Shown: positions 1-8,332, counted from the first letter of the stretch. The stretch: DNA of 34,295 nt from Candidatus Rokuibacteriota bacterium (GCA_005887895.1 VBPC01000124.1:1-34295); one strand, 5' to 3'. Made by a program: numbers and translations. The notes: generated by a model not told the origin, from the sequence alone.

Positions 1-214
1 CGAAACCAGGAAGCGTGAACCGCAGCCGGCCCGATCCGTTCGTCCAGGGATGCCGAGCCCTCGACGTCGACAAAGAGAAAGAACTTTCTTCGGCTCGAGG
101 CCGGTGATAGCGACCGAGCAGGATATTGCGCAGGTTGCGGGTTTCCACGATCTGGCTGATCTCGAGCACGAAGAGGACGGCGAAGGCGGCGTTGTCACGG
201 GCGGCAGCCCCCGG
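1..214 (-). pseudogene. Adenylate/guanylate cyclase remnant, edge-truncated and frameshifted
   Basis: Read on the minus strand, this stretch encodes a membrane-proximal segment (FVLEISQIVETRNLRNILLG, then RYHRPRAEE) that in class III cyclases leads straight into the catalytic domain. The catalytic start follows in another frame: FFLFVDVEGSASLDERIGPA, the metal-binding FVDVEGS motif of nucleotide cyclases. Adding one A to the AAA run opposite bases 85-87 would join the two frames cleanly. An in-frame TGA at 215-217 with no start codon before the conserved part shows that the N-terminus is also missing or shifted. The rest of the catalytic domain lies beyond base 1. Family recognition is from motif memory. 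The reading as a broken gene is an inference and could equally be one sequencing error plus a shifted N-terminus. Confidence 0.55.
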
Positions 215-223
215 TCAGTAGGG
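208..223. promoter_or_regulatory. Half-site of the inverted repeat (site A), weak
   Basis: GTAGGG at 218-223 matches one arm of the D1 repeat, and the minus strand reads TACCCTAC as in site B. The other arm (CCCCCG at 208-213) matches only its first three bases. It lies just upstream of the cyclase remnant. It may be chance. Confidence 0.25.
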
Positions 224-273
224 TAACCCCCGCCCGTATTTGAATTAGGCGAACCTTTTCGTGCCGCGCTCGC

Positions 274-289
274 CCGCCGATCTCGGCGG
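274..289 (-). terminator. Possible hairpin after cydB
   Basis: Right after the cydB stop codon the minus strand reads CCGCCG-AGAT-CGGCGG, a 6-bp all-GC stem with a 4-nt loop. No T-run follows, so it is not a classical intrinsic terminator. It may protect the 3' end of the cydAB transcript or act with Rho. Confidence 0.3.
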
Positions 290-291
290 TG

Positions 292-1323
292 TCATTGCCT
301 TCTGCGATGCCAGTCGCCCGGCGGCGGAACCTGTCGTCGCTTGAAGACGTAGTAGAGATAGCCGAAGGCGGGGAAGAGCACCACGGCGCCAACGGCGAGC
401 GCGGACTGCATGGCGTGGAGTGTGGACGGAACGGTCGCGGCATTCGTGAGCGTGAGATCGGGAATCACGAGGTAAGGGTACTGCGCCAACCCCCACCCGA
501 CCAGGACGCACGCGACCTGACCGACGGCGGCGGCCCGCGCCCAGTGAAAGCGCCGATACCATAAGGCCACCAGCGCTCCGATCGCGCAGACGCTGGTCAC
601 GCCGACGAGCGCTGGTGCCCACCAGCTCGTCAGTCTGCCGAAGATCGTCGGCGCCCCGTTCCGGGCGAGAAGGAACGTGACCGCCGCCAGCGGCGCCAGC
701 AACAGGCCGGCGGTGAGAGCCCGCGTGCGGAAGTCTTCTTGCAGGTCCGGCTCGCTCTCGGTATCCACGGTCAGATAGGTGGCGGCCAGGAACGCAAAAA
801 GGCCGAGCGCGAAGAGCCCGCAGGCGACCGCGAACGGCCGTGTCCAGCCGGCGAAGAAGCCACTCGAGAGGCGGCCGTCGATGACGCGGATCTCGCCCGA
901 CGCCAGCGCCCCCAGACACAGGCCAAGGGCGAACGGGGTGAAGAAGCTCGCCGCCCCGAACAGCGCGCTCCAGCGTCGGTGCACGGCGTCGTCTCGAGCG
1001 TCATATCGACGGAAGACGAACGCAGAGCCGCGCAGCACGATGCCGATCAGGACCGCCGTCATCGGGATGTGCAGCGCCGTCATGGTGGCGGCGAACCCCG
1101 GCGGGAACGCGGTAAAGAACACCACGATCACCAGGATGAGCCAGACGTGGTTGGCCTCCCAGATCGGCCCGATGGCGTGCTCGATCGCCGCCCGCTGGCG
1201 CGACGCTCGCGGCCCCGACGCGAGCAGGTCCCACATGCCGCCGCCGTAATCGGCGCCGCCCGAGAGGGCGTAGAGCACGAGCGCCGCCAGGATGACGGCG
1301 CCGAGCCGGTCCTCAATCGCCAC
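292..1323 (-). CDS. cydB: Cytochrome bd ubiquinol oxidase subunit II (CydB)
   Basis: Subunit II of the cytochrome bd quinol oxidase, a cytoplasmic-membrane complex that reduces O2 to water without pumping protons. The 343-residue product shows the family signature near the N-terminus (ALSGGADYGGGMWDL), the IGPIWEANHVWLI motif around residues 50-65, and eight or nine hydrophobic segments ending in a short basic tail. A longer ATG-initiated reading from 1413 exists, but its first 30 residues are antisense-like sequence inside cydA. The GTG at 1323 is preferred because it overlaps the cydA stop by 11 bases, typical of translational coupling, and starts just before the first helix. It is co-transcribed with cydA. 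No cydX-like micro-ORF or cydCD genes were seen nearby. Confidence 0.93.
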   Translation of the reverse strand: MAIEDRLGAVILAALVLYALSGGADYGGGMWDLLASGPRASRQRAAIEHAIGPIWEANHVWLILVIVVFFTAFPPGFAATMTALHIPMTAVLIGIVLRGSAFVFRRYDARDDAVHRRWSALFGAASFFTPFALGLCLGALASGEIRVIDGRLSSGFFAGWTRPFAVACGLFALGLFAFLAATYLTVDTESEPDLQEDFRTRALTAGLLLAPLAAVTFLLARNGAPTIFGRLTSWWAPALVGVTSVCAIGALVALWYRRFHWARAAAVGQVACVLVGWGLAQYPYLVIPDLTLTNAATVPSTLHAMQSALAVGAVVLFPAFGYLYYVFKRRQVPPPGDWHRRRQ

Positions 1324-2659
1324 GCGACACGTCCAGGGGCCCTCCTCGGACCCTTCGCACCGCGCGCGGGTCTGTCTCGATGAATTGGCGGCGAAGCAAG
1401 TACACCAGGACAACGGACAGGAACATATAGACGCCGGTGAAGGTCGTGAAGGGCACGGCCAGTCCGGGCATCGGCGTGACGGCCTCCGCCGTTCGCATCA
1501 CACCGTAGATGATCCAGGGCTGCCGGCCAACCTCGGTGACGACCCATCCCGCCTCGATCGCGATGAGCCCGAGAGGCCCGGCGACGACCAGCGCGCGCAA
1601 GAGCCACCGCTCGTCGGGGACGCGTCGCCACCGCCACCAGAGCCATCCGGCCCAGCCGGCGACGGCCAGCATGGCGGAGCCGGCGCCGACCATGAGATCG
1701 AACGCCCAGTGCACGATGCGCGTGTTGGGCCATTCGTCGCGAGGAATGCTGTCGAGGCCGCGGACGGACGCGCTCGGATCGTGCCAGGCGAGCAGGCTCA
1801 ATGCCCACGGGATGTGGAGGCCGTAGCGCGTCGTCATGGCCGCGTCGTCCGGGATTCCGCCGATGGTGAGCGGCGCGGCCGCCCCTGTGTGGTAGTGGGC
1901 CTCCATCGCGGCCAGCTTCGCCGGCTGCCGCTGCGCGACCATCCGGGCAATCACGTCGCCGCTGGCGATCTGGAGCGGAGTGGCGAGCGCGCCAACTCCC
2001 AGCGCGATGCCCAGGGCGTGCCGGTGGAACGCGTTCGCGCGATCTCGGAGCAGGAAGAAGGCGTGCACGCCGGCGACGACGAAACCGGTCGCCACGTAGG
2101 CGGCCAGCAGCATGTGGACGACCTGCCCCGAGCTGGCCGGGTTCAGCATGACGGCGATCGGGTCGACGTTCGTCACCCGGCCGTCGACCACCTCGAAGCC
2201 GGTCGGCGCGTTCATCCAGGCATTGACCATCACGACGAAGACGGCGGAAAGCATGCCGCTCGCGGCGACGACGATGCCGGCGAGCCAGTGCAGCACGGCC
2301 GGGATGCGGTCCCACCCATAGAGATAGATGCCCAGGAAGATCGCCTCGGTGAAGAACGCAAAGCCCTCGAGCGAGAACGGCATGCCGATGATCCCGCCCG
2401 CGTATTGCATGAATCCCGGCCAGAGAAGCCCGAGCTCGAAGGAGAGCACCGTGCCGGAGACCGCGCCGACAGCGAAGAGGATCGCCGTGCCGCTCGCCCA
2501 GCGCCGGGCGAGGTCCAGATAGACCGGCTCCCGGGTCCGGAGGTAGAGCGCCTCGGCGACAGCCATGAGCAGCGGCATCCCGATGCCGACGGCCGCGAAC
2601 ACGATGTGGAACGCGAGCGACAGGGCCATCTGAGAGCGCGCGAAGTCGAGGTCAGTCAC
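1313..2659 (-). CDS. cydA: Cytochrome bd ubiquinol oxidase subunit I (CydA), short-Q-loop type
   Basis: Haem-bearing subunit I of cytochrome bd oxidase. Visible landmarks are the haem b ligand His18 (SLAFHIVF), the glutamates of the proton path in SLEGFAFFTEAIFLG, the GQVVHML histidine and the GRQPW motif. The Q-loop lysine and glutamate that bind quinol are kept in AKLAAMEAHYHT. At 448 residues it is clearly shorter than E. coli CydA (522), so it belongs to the short-Q-loop group that includes the cyanide-insensitive oxidases. Start GTG at 2659 has a strong GGGGGAGG element about 10 bases upstream. It is the first gene of the cydAB pair. The pair supports growth at low oxygen or under respiratory inhibitors (family knowledge). 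Confidence 0.95.
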   Translation of the reverse strand: MTDLDFARSQMALSLAFHIVFAAVGIGMPLLMAVAEALYLRTREPVYLDLARRWASGTAILFAVGAVSGTVLSFELGLLWPGFMQYAGGIIGMPFSLEGFAFFTEAIFLGIYLYGWDRIPAVLHWLAGIVVAASGMLSAVFVVMVNAWMNAPTGFEVVDGRVTNVDPIAVMLNPASSGQVVHMLLAAYVATGFVVAGVHAFFLLRDRANAFHRHALGIALGVGALATPLQIASGDVIARMVAQRQPAKLAAMEAHYHTGAAAPLTIGGIPDDAAMTTRYGLHIPWALSLLAWHDPSASVRGLDSIPRDEWPNTRIVHWAFDLMVGAGSAMLAVAGWAGWLWWRWRRVPDERWLLRALVVAGPLGLIAIEAGWVVTEVGRQPWIIYGVMRTAEAVTPMPGLAVPFTTFTGVYMFLSVVLVYLLRRQFIETDPRAVRRVRGGPLDVSRGD

Positions 2660-2863
2660 GGGTTCGGCGCCTCCCCCAACCGTCGGCCGCCGTCACGCCC
2701 ACCCATCCCCTGGGGACACCGCCGTGGCCGCAGGGCGCCCAGTCCTCCTTGAGATGGAGCGGGGAGGAGAACCGTTACGCCGGACATGAAATTCGACCAG
2801 CCGTCTCGCATCCCGCCCGCCGGGCCGGGCATCCCAAGGGCAGGGAAAGGATGGAAAAGGACG

Positions 2864-3040
2864 ATGTTGCTCGCGAATGTCGTGGTGGCGGTGGTGATGC
2901 TCGGGATGTGCAGCCTCCTCGTGCTGGATTCGGGGCCGGCCAAAGGCGCGCTCTACGCGTTCGCGCGATGGCGGCATCGGCGCCGGGTTGGCCCGTCACG
3001 GGGTCTGCACGCGCATGCGCTCACGCGGACCGCGCGGTGA
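2864..3040 (+). CDS. Small single-span membrane protein, hypothetical
   Basis: A 58-residue reading frame whose first third is a hydrophobic helix (MLLANVVVAVVMLGMCSLLV), followed by a strongly basic tail, giving an N-out or N-in single-span topology. A longer reading from 2786 exists, but the ATG at 2864 has AAAAGGAC directly in front of it, so the shorter start is chosen. It stands between divergent cydA and a lipoprotein gene. I recognise no family, and it could be non-coding. If it is not a gene, 2660-3098 is an intergenic region holding the cydA promoter and nothing else I can name. Confidence 0.4.
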   Translation: MLLANVVVAVVMLGMCSLLVLDSGPAKGALYAFARWRHRRRVGPSRGLHAHALTRTAR

Positions 3041-3098
3041 CGGCGCCGGCGACGAGAGCCGCTGGACCTGAGCAAAGAGGGGCGAGAGGGAGGGTGCC

Positions 3099-3560
3099 AT
3101 GACGAGAAACGCAATCGTGGTCGGTGCCGCCGCGCTCGCGCTTGCTGTCGGCGGTTGCGCCTCGGTTCGAGGTGAACAAGACGCGCCCGCGGCGTCCATC
3201 AGCAGCGCGGCCGCGTCGCTGGCCGGCCATTGGCAGGGGACCCTCTGGGAGACCGGCGCGTGGCTGATCCAGGGCGCGACGCCGCTCGATCTGCAGATCA
3301 GCGAAGACGGAACGTGGCGCGGGAAGGCCGGCAAGGCCGACACGTCCGGGACGGCGTGGCTGGACCGCCACGGCTGGCTGGTGCTTTCGGGCAGCGTGGG
3401 GCCGAGCAACGGTCACCAGGAGGCGGTGTACTACGAGTTGCGCGGTGACTCGGTGCGTCGCTGGGGTGAGGTCGCTGCGTCGTTCACGGGGGGACGCATC
3501 GACCACGCGTCGGTGTCGCTGCGCAAGGTCGAGTCCACGCAGAGGCAGGAAGGACCGTGA
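3099..3560 (+). CDS. Outer-membrane-type lipoprotein, hypothetical
   Basis: A 153-residue protein with an N-terminal lipoprotein signal: basic start, hydrophobic stretch and the lipobox VGGC, with lipidated Cys20 expected. The mature part is hydrophilic and rich in Trp and Gly (GHWQGTLWETGAWL, DGTWRGKAGK, HGWLVLSGSVGP), with alternating beta-strand-like segments. This suggests a small beta-barrel or sandwich of the kind seen in many uncharacterised lipoproteins. The ATG has a GGGAGGG ribosome-binding site. No conserved domain is recognised. It lies 50 bases before a holin-like membrane gene on the same strand, so they may be co-transcribed. Confidence 0.8.
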   Translation: MTRNAIVVGAAALALAVGGCASVRGEQDAPAASISSAAASLAGHWQGTLWETGAWLIQGATPLDLQISEDGTWRGKAGKADTSGTAWLDRHGWLVLSGSVGPSNGHQEAVYYELRGDSVRRWGEVAASFTGGRIDHASVSLRKVESTQRQEGP

Positions 3561-3611
3561 GGCGTCCGTTGTCTTGTTGACGGGGTCGGCCCGATCGGCT
3601 AGGTTCGCGCG

Positions 3612-3998
3612 GTGTTCATCCTGCTGAGACTGGTCATCAACGCGGTGGCCCTGCTGCTCGCCGCGTGGATCGTGCCCGGCATCCACCTCGCGGCGGCGGG
3701 GCCGCATCCGAGCCGACACGATTGGGTCACGCTCCTCATCGTCGCCTTGATCTTCGGAGTCATGAATGCCGTCATCCGTCCGATCTTGATCATCCTTTCT
3801 CTGCCGCTGGAGGTGCTCACCCTCGGCCTGTTCACATTCGTGATCAATGCGTTCATGCTGCTCTTGACGAGCTGGATCGCGCAGGGTCTGGGCCTCGGGT
3901 TTCGTGTGGACGGATTTCTTTCGGCACTGCTGGGCTCGTTGATCATCTCTGTGGTCAGCTTTGTCCTGAGTCGCCTCGAGGGGGGCCCATGGGCATGA
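3612..3998 (+). CDS. Phage holin family 4-type membrane protein
   Basis: A 128-residue protein with four hydrophobic helices and the family hallmark in the second and third, VMNAVIRPILIILSLPLEVL followed by TLGLFTFVINAF. This fits the small membrane family annotated as phage holin family 4 superfamily IV, which is chromosomal in many bacteria and not part of any visible prophage here. Its function is unknown despite the name. Translation starts at GTG 3612. It sits between a lipoprotein gene and the aldolase gene on the same strand. Confidence 0.85.
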   Translation: MFILLRLVINAVALLLAAWIVPGIHLAAAGPHPSRHDWVTLLIVALIFGVMNAVIRPILIILSLPLEVLTLGLFTFVINAFMLLLTSWIAQGLGLGFRVDGFLSALLGSLIISVVSFVLSRLEGGPWA

Positions 3999-4046
3999 CG
4001 TAGCCAGTCGTGCTATATGGAATGGCCTCAGGAGGAGGGTCACCTC

Positions 4047-5081
4047 ATGCCCATCGCGAGCCCGGAAATCTATGCGGAGATGCTCAATCGGGCGAAGGCC
4101 GGCGCCTTTGCCTACCCGGCCATCAACGTCAGCTCGTCGCAGACCCTCAACGCCGCGCTGAAGGGCTTCGCCGACGCCGGCAGCGACGGCATCGTTCAGG
4201 TCTCCACGGGCGGCGCCTCCTACCTGTCGGGCGCCAAGGTCGCCGACATGGTGGTGGGCGCCACGGCGCTGGCCGAGTACGCCCACGTGGTGGCCGCCCG
4301 GTACCCCGTCCAGATCGCCTTGCACACCGACCACTGCCCCAAGAACCAGCTCGACAAATACGTGCGGCCCCTCGTCAAGATCAGCCAGGAGCGGGTCACC
4401 CGCGGACAGGGACCCTTGTTCCAGTCCCACATGTGGGACGGCTCGGCGGTCAGCCTGAAGGAGAACCTCGGCATCGCCCGCGAGCTCCTCGCCGAGTGCA
4501 AGAAGGCGAAGATCGTGCTGGAGGTGGAGATCGGCGTCGTCGGCGGCGAAGAGGACGGCGTGGTCGGCGCCATCAACGAGAAGCTCTACTCCACGCCGGA
4601 AGACGCGCTGCTCACGGCCGAGACGCTGGGCACCGGCGAGAACGGCCGCTACCTGCTGGCCGCCACGTTCGGCAACGTCCACGGCGTCTACCAGTCGGGC
4701 CACGTCAAGCTGCGTCCACCGGTGCTCAAGCAGATCCAGGACACCGTGGGAAAGAAGGTCGGCAAGCCGAAGCCGTTCGACCTCGTCTTCCACGGCGGCA
4801 GCGGCTCGCTGCTGGAGGAGATCCGCGAGACGCTGGATTATGGCGTGGTGAAGATGAACATCGACACCGACACGCAGTACGACTTCACGCGGCCGATCGT
4901 GGACCACATGATGAAGAACTACAGCGGCGTGCTCAAGGTGGACGGTGAGGTCGGCGACAAGAAGGCCTACGACCCCCGCACCTGGGGGAAGGCCGCGGAG
5001 GCCGGCATGGCCGCCCGCGTGGTCCGCGCGTGCGAGGACCTGAGGTCAGCGGGCACCAGCCTCGGCGCCGCGAGGACGTGA
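4047..5081 (+). CDS. fba: Class II (zinc) fructose-bisphosphate aldolase
   Basis: Cleaves fructose 1,6-bisphosphate to dihydroxyacetone phosphate and glyceraldehyde 3-phosphate, or the reverse in gluconeogenesis, in the cytosol. The 344-residue product has the catalytic Asp95 and zinc ligand His96 in HTDHCPK, Glu161 in the EVEIGVVGGEEDG block, zinc-ligand histidines His212 (GNVHGVY) and His249 (VFHGGSG), and the phosphate-binding NIDTDTQ at 271-277. The overall form is class IIA, as in E. coli FbaA and actinobacterial enzymes. A 10-residue upstream extension exists, but the ATG at 4047 is preferred because AGGAGGAGG lies about 10 bases before it. No other glycolytic gene is adjacent. Confidence 0.95.
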   Translation: MPIASPEIYAEMLNRAKAGAFAYPAINVSSSQTLNAALKGFADAGSDGIVQVSTGGASYLSGAKVADMVVGATALAEYAHVVAARYPVQIALHTDHCPKNQLDKYVRPLVKISQERVTRGQGPLFQSHMWDGSAVSLKENLGIARELLAECKKAKIVLEVEIGVVGGEEDGVVGAINEKLYSTPEDALLTAETLGTGENGRYLLAATFGNVHGVYQSGHVKLRPPVLKQIQDTVGKKVGKPKPFDLVFHGGSGSLLEEIRETLDYGVVKMNIDTDTQYDFTRPIVDHMMKNYSGVLKVDGEVGDKKAYDPRTWGKAAEAGMAARVVRACEDLRSAGTSLGAART

Positions 5082-5158
5082 TCGAGGGGAGGGCGCGTCA
5101 CGCCGAGGAGAGAGGGCATCGGGCACCAACGCAGGCGCCGGCGGGAGGGACTGCGGTC

Positions 5159-6331
5159 ATGAAGCCGGATATCTTCGACCCGTCGCACTACGGCTCCACG
5201 CGCCTGGCCGATTCGGAGGCCGAGACGCTGCCGGCGTGGGCCTATACCTCCCCCGAGTTCTACGAGCGCGAGGCCGAGCGGATCTTCATGCGGGTCTGGA
5301 ACTTCATCGGACGCGCCGAACACATCCCGAACCCCGGCGACTATTTCACGCTGGAGTTCGCGGGCGTGCCCGTCATCGTGGTCCGTGACGACGCCGGCCG
5401 GCTCCGGGCGTTCGTCAACTCCTGCCGCCATCGCGGCACGATCCTCGTCGAGGGCGAGGGCAGCTGCCGCGCCTTCAAGTGTCCCTACCACAGCTGGGCC
5501 TACGCGCTCGACGGCGAACTGCTCAGCGCGCCGGAGATGCAGAAGACGTCGAACTTCGACTGCGCGCAGTATCCGCTGGTCGCGATCCGGCTGGAAACGT
5601 GGGCGGGCTTCGTGTTCATCAACTTCGACGCGAAGGCCGAGCCACTGCTCGCCTACCTCGGCGATTTCACCGAGAACCTCGCCGGACACGCCGCCGATCT
5701 CGTCTGCGTGCGGCGGAAAGTCTACGAGCTGAAATGCAACTGGAAGCTCTTCGCCGAGAACGCCAAGGAGGCGTATCACATCGCGACGGTTCACCGGAGG
5801 ACGATCAACCAGTACGCCTCGGCCGAGGTCGCCAGGTACGAGTACGTGGAGGTCCGCGGCCAGTACGCGATGAATTACGCCGAGCATCCCGGCAGCATGG
5901 CGCTGCTCAAAGGCGACTCCGGCTTCCCGACGATCCGGACGCTCGAGGGCCGGGCCCGGCACGGCACGCTCTCGCCGTTCATCTTCCCGAGCACCTACAT
6001 CGCGGCCACCATCGACACGCTCTGGTACCTGGAACTGCACCCGCACGGGCCGGACCGGACGACGCTCGTCCACGGCGCCTGCTTCCCGCGGGCCGTCGTC
6101 GAGCGTCCGGACTTCGAGGTAGTCGTCAAGAACTACTACAAGCGCTGGGACATCACCATCGAGGAGGACAACGCCATCTGCGAGATGCAGCAGCGCGGTC
6201 TGGCCTCGCGGATCAACGGGCGCGGCCGCTTCTGCCATCGCGAACGCGTTGTCCATCAGATCGACAACTGGGTGCTCGATCGGGTGCTGGGGCCCGGAGC
6301 GAAAGCCCGCCAGGGAGGCGCCGAATGCTGA
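5159..6331 (+). CDS. Rieske non-haem iron oxygenase, alpha subunit
   Basis: Catalytic subunit of a ring-hydroxylating or N/O-demethylating oxygenase. The Rieske [2Fe-2S] site is complete: C89-x-H91 and C108-x2-H111. The mononuclear iron site shows N201, E204 (often Asp in the family), H207 and H212 in NAKEAYHIATVH, and the C-terminal carboxylate is probably within EEDNAICEMQQ. Its 390 residues are typical. ATG 5159 follows GGGAGGGA and is chosen over an upstream extension that lacks homology-like sequence. No beta subunit, ferredoxin or reductase gene is adjacent, so electrons must come from elsewhere. The next genes (DUF1989 protein, 2-hydroxyacid dehydrogenase) follow with almost no gap. 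The substrate cannot be read from the sequence. Confidence 0.92.
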   Translation: MKPDIFDPSHYGSTRLADSEAETLPAWAYTSPEFYEREAERIFMRVWNFIGRAEHIPNPGDYFTLEFAGVPVIVVRDDAGRLRAFVNSCRHRGTILVEGEGSCRAFKCPYHSWAYALDGELLSAPEMQKTSNFDCAQYPLVAIRLETWAGFVFINFDAKAEPLLAYLGDFTENLAGHAADLVCVRRKVYELKCNWKLFAENAKEAYHIATVHRRTINQYASAEVARYEYVEVRGQYAMNYAEHPGSMALLKGDSGFPTIRTLEGRARHGTLSPFIFPSTYIAATIDTLWYLELHPHGPDRTTLVHGACFPRAVVERPDFEVVVKNYYKRWDITIEEDNAICEMQQRGLASRINGRGRFCHRERVVHQIDNWVLDRVLGPGAKARQGGAEC

Positions 6332-6338
6332 GGTCGTC

Positions 6339-6929
6339 ATGATGGACGACGTCGTCGTGCCGCCCGGCGGCCACTGGGGCCGCATCATCCCGGCCGGCCA
6401 CACGCTCCGGATCGTGGACCTCGAGGGCCGGCAGGCGGTCGATTTCCTCTGCTACAACGCGGCGCGGCCGGAGGAGCGCTACAACGCCGCCGATACGATG
6501 AAGATCGCCGGGTCGATCTTCGTCAGCACGGGCGTCGCGCTCTACTCCGGGCTCGGGCACAAGCTCTTCACCGTCGTCGAGGACACCTGCGGCTACCACG
6601 ACACCATCGGCGGCTGCTGCAGCGAGGAGAGCAACTTCGTGCGCTATGGTGTCCGCGGCACCCCGAACTGTCGCGACAACTTCCTGCGGGCCCTGGCACC
6701 GTTCGACCTCGGTCGGCGTGACATCGTGGCCAACGTGAACTTCTTCATGTACGTGCCGGTCAGCCCCGACGGCTCGATGGCGATCGTGCAGGGCCGCTCC
6801 CGGCCGGGTGACCACGTGGATCTCCGGGCCGAGATGGACGTGCTCGCCGTCGTGTCCAACTGCCCGCAGGTGCACAACCTGGCGAACGACTACCACCCGA
6901 CCCCGATCCGTGTGGCGGTCCGGAGCTGA
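6339..6929 (+). CDS. DUF1989 / urea carboxylase-associated family protein
   Basis: A 196-residue member of the DUF1989 family, recognised from IPAGHTLRIVDLEGRQAVDFL near the N-terminus, the Cys/His-rich EDTCGYHDTIGGCCSEESNF block around residue 85, CRDNFLRAL, and the NVNFFMYVPV strand. Two characterised DUF1989 proteins form the carboxyguanidine deiminase (CgdAB) of guanidine breakdown. Here there is only one copy and no guanidine carboxylase, so that reaction should not be assumed. The gene begins 7 bases after the Rieske oxygenase stop, with GAGG overlapping that stop codon as ribosome-binding site. This argues for co-translation and a shared pathway, perhaps release of a nitrogen-containing group from the oxygenase product (inference). 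Confidence 0.88.
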   Translation: MMDDVVVPPGGHWGRIIPAGHTLRIVDLEGRQAVDFLCYNAARPEERYNAADTMKIAGSIFVSTGVALYSGLGHKLFTVVEDTCGYHDTIGGCCSEESNFVRYGVRGTPNCRDNFLRALAPFDLGRRDIVANVNFFMYVPVSPDGSMAIVQGRSRPGDHVDLRAEMDVLAVVSNCPQVHNLANDYHPTPIRVAVRS

Positions 6930-6934
6930 CGGCG

Positions 6935-7930
6935 GTGCGCTCCCGGCGGCTGCACATCCACGTCGAGAACGTCTCGACCATGGCGCCGGTCTTTCAGATC
7001 AGGCGCGAGCAGTACGCCGCCGCGGCGGCTCGGCATCGGGGTCTCGCCGCCCGCGTTCGGACCACCATTGGCTGGGACCTCGCGACGTTCGACGAGGCGA
7101 TGCGGACGGCCGACGTGCTGGTCGGCTGGCGCTTTCCCCGCGAGGACCTGGCGGGCCGGGCCCCCCGCCTGAAGTGGATCCACATGACGGGGGCGGGCAT
7201 CGAGCACATCGTGCCGCTCGACTGGCTGCCGCGAGGGGCGGTGGTCACGACCAACAGCGGCGTGCACGCGCCGAAGGCCGGCGAGTTCGCGGCGATGGCG
7301 ATTCTCATGATCAGCAACCACCTGCCGGCCCTAGTCACGGCCCAGCGCCAGGGACGCTGGCATCGCATCTTCAGCACCCCGGTCAGGGGCAAGACGCTGG
7401 CGATCGTCGGCGTCGGCGCGATGGGCGGCGCCGCCGCCGCGCGCGCGAAGGCGCTCGGCATGCGCGTGCTCGGCGTGCGGCGCAGCGGGCGCCCCCATCG
7501 CCACGTCGACGAGATGTTCGGTCCCGGTGAGCTGGACCGGGTGCTGCCGCGAGCCGACGTGGTGCTGGTGACCGTGCCGCTGACCCGGCAGACCCGACAG
7601 CTCATCGGCAAGCGGGAGCTCGACCTGATGAAGCCCGCCGCCGGGCTCATCAACATGGGCCGGGCCCGCGTGGTCGACTACGAGGCGCTGGCTGCCAAGC
7701 TCACCCGCGGCGAGCTGAGCGGGGCGATGCTCGACGTGTTCGATCCCGAACCGCTGCCCGCCGAGTCCCCGCTGTGGACGACCCCGAATCTGCTGATGAC
7801 CCCGCACGTCTCGTCGGACGACGTCCAGAGCTACATCCCGCGAACGCTCGACCTGGTCTTCGACAACGTCCGCCGCCATCTGCAGGGCCGGCCCCTGAAG
7901 AACCGTGTCCAGCCCGACCGCGAGTACTGA
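6935..7930 (+). CDS. D-2-hydroxyacid dehydrogenase family protein
   Basis: NAD(P)-dependent oxidoreductase of the D-2-hydroxyacid dehydrogenase family (331 residues). The Rossmann loop is G159-x-G161-xx-G164 (GVGAMG), and the catalytic triad is visible as R243 (NMGRARVVD), E272 (DVFDPEPLP) and H291 (TPHVSSD). After the second strand of the Rossmann fold the usual NAD-selecting acidic residue is replaced by VRRSG, which suggests preference for NADP(H) (inference). Start GTG 6935 lies 5 bases after the DUF1989 stop, and the next gene starts immediately after this one. It may reduce an oxo-acid formed upstream in the pathway or oxidise its hydroxyacid. The substrate is unknown. Confidence 0.92.
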   Translation: MRSRRLHIHVENVSTMAPVFQIRREQYAAAAARHRGLAARVRTTIGWDLATFDEAMRTADVLVGWRFPREDLAGRAPRLKWIHMTGAGIEHIVPLDWLPRGAVVTTNSGVHAPKAGEFAAMAILMISNHLPALVTAQRQGRWHRIFSTPVRGKTLAIVGVGAMGGAAAARAKALGMRVLGVRRSGRPHRHVDEMFGPGELDRVLPRADVVLVTVPLTRQTRQLIGKRELDLMKPAAGLINMGRARVVDYEALAAKLTRGELSGAMLDVFDPEPLPAESPLWTTPNLLMTPHVSSDDVQSYIPRTLDLVFDNVRRHLQGRPLKNRVQPDREY

Positions 7931-8332
7931 GTGAGCGAGGACGACCATCGCCTCGGTGAGCTCAGCCGCCGGTTGCTCGGCCTCCATGCCGCTCTGCTCG
8001 AGGCCGAGCGTCGGGTCCATGAGCAGACGCATGGAGCGACGACGCGCGCCCAGTTGCTTCGCCTGGTCCTCGACCACGAGGACTTCGCGTGGTTGCGCGC
8101 GCTCTCCGGCCTCCTGGCACGAATCGACGAGGCGCTCGACGCCGAGGGGCCGGCGGGCGACGCCGAGACGTTTTTTCGCGAGACGCGTCAGCTGCTCCGC
8201 TCCGGCGCCGGTACGCGGTTCGGCACGAAATACCGTGAGGCTCTCCAGCGGTCACCCGAGGTCGTGATGGCCCACGCCGACGTGATGCGGCTGCTGCCGC
8301 CACCGGATTCTGCCACGCGGGAGGCGTCCTGA
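7931..8332 (+). CDS. Small conserved protein of unknown function
   Basis: A 133-residue, mostly helical and acidic-basic mixed protein with no signal peptide. The segment HEDFAWLRALSGLLARIDEAL resembles a family of small uncharacterised proteins found in many proteobacteria and other soil bacteria (memory only, no name known). GTG 7931 follows the dehydrogenase stop codon without a gap, so it is translated from the same message. It is the last gene of the tightly packed group that begins with the Rieske oxygenase. No catalytic motif is visible. Confidence 0.75.
   Translation: MSEDDHRLGELSRRLLGLHAALLEAERRVHEQTHGATTRAQLLRLVLDHEDFAWLRALSGLLARIDEALDAEGPAGDAETFFRETRQLLRSGAGTRFGTKYREALQRSPEVVMAHADVMRLLPPPDSATREAS

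Noticed and set aside
1292..2752. 486-residue open frame on the plus strand
   Set aside because: Antisense to cydA, whose haem and quinol residues are unambiguous.
3612..3998. Prophage signal from the holin-like gene
   Set aside because: No other phage gene is near; this membrane family is common on ordinary chromosomes.
3021..4907. 628-residue open frame on the minus strand
   Set aside because: Antisense to the aldolase, holin-like and lipoprotein genes, all with clear motifs and ribosome-binding sites. Composition is shadow-like.
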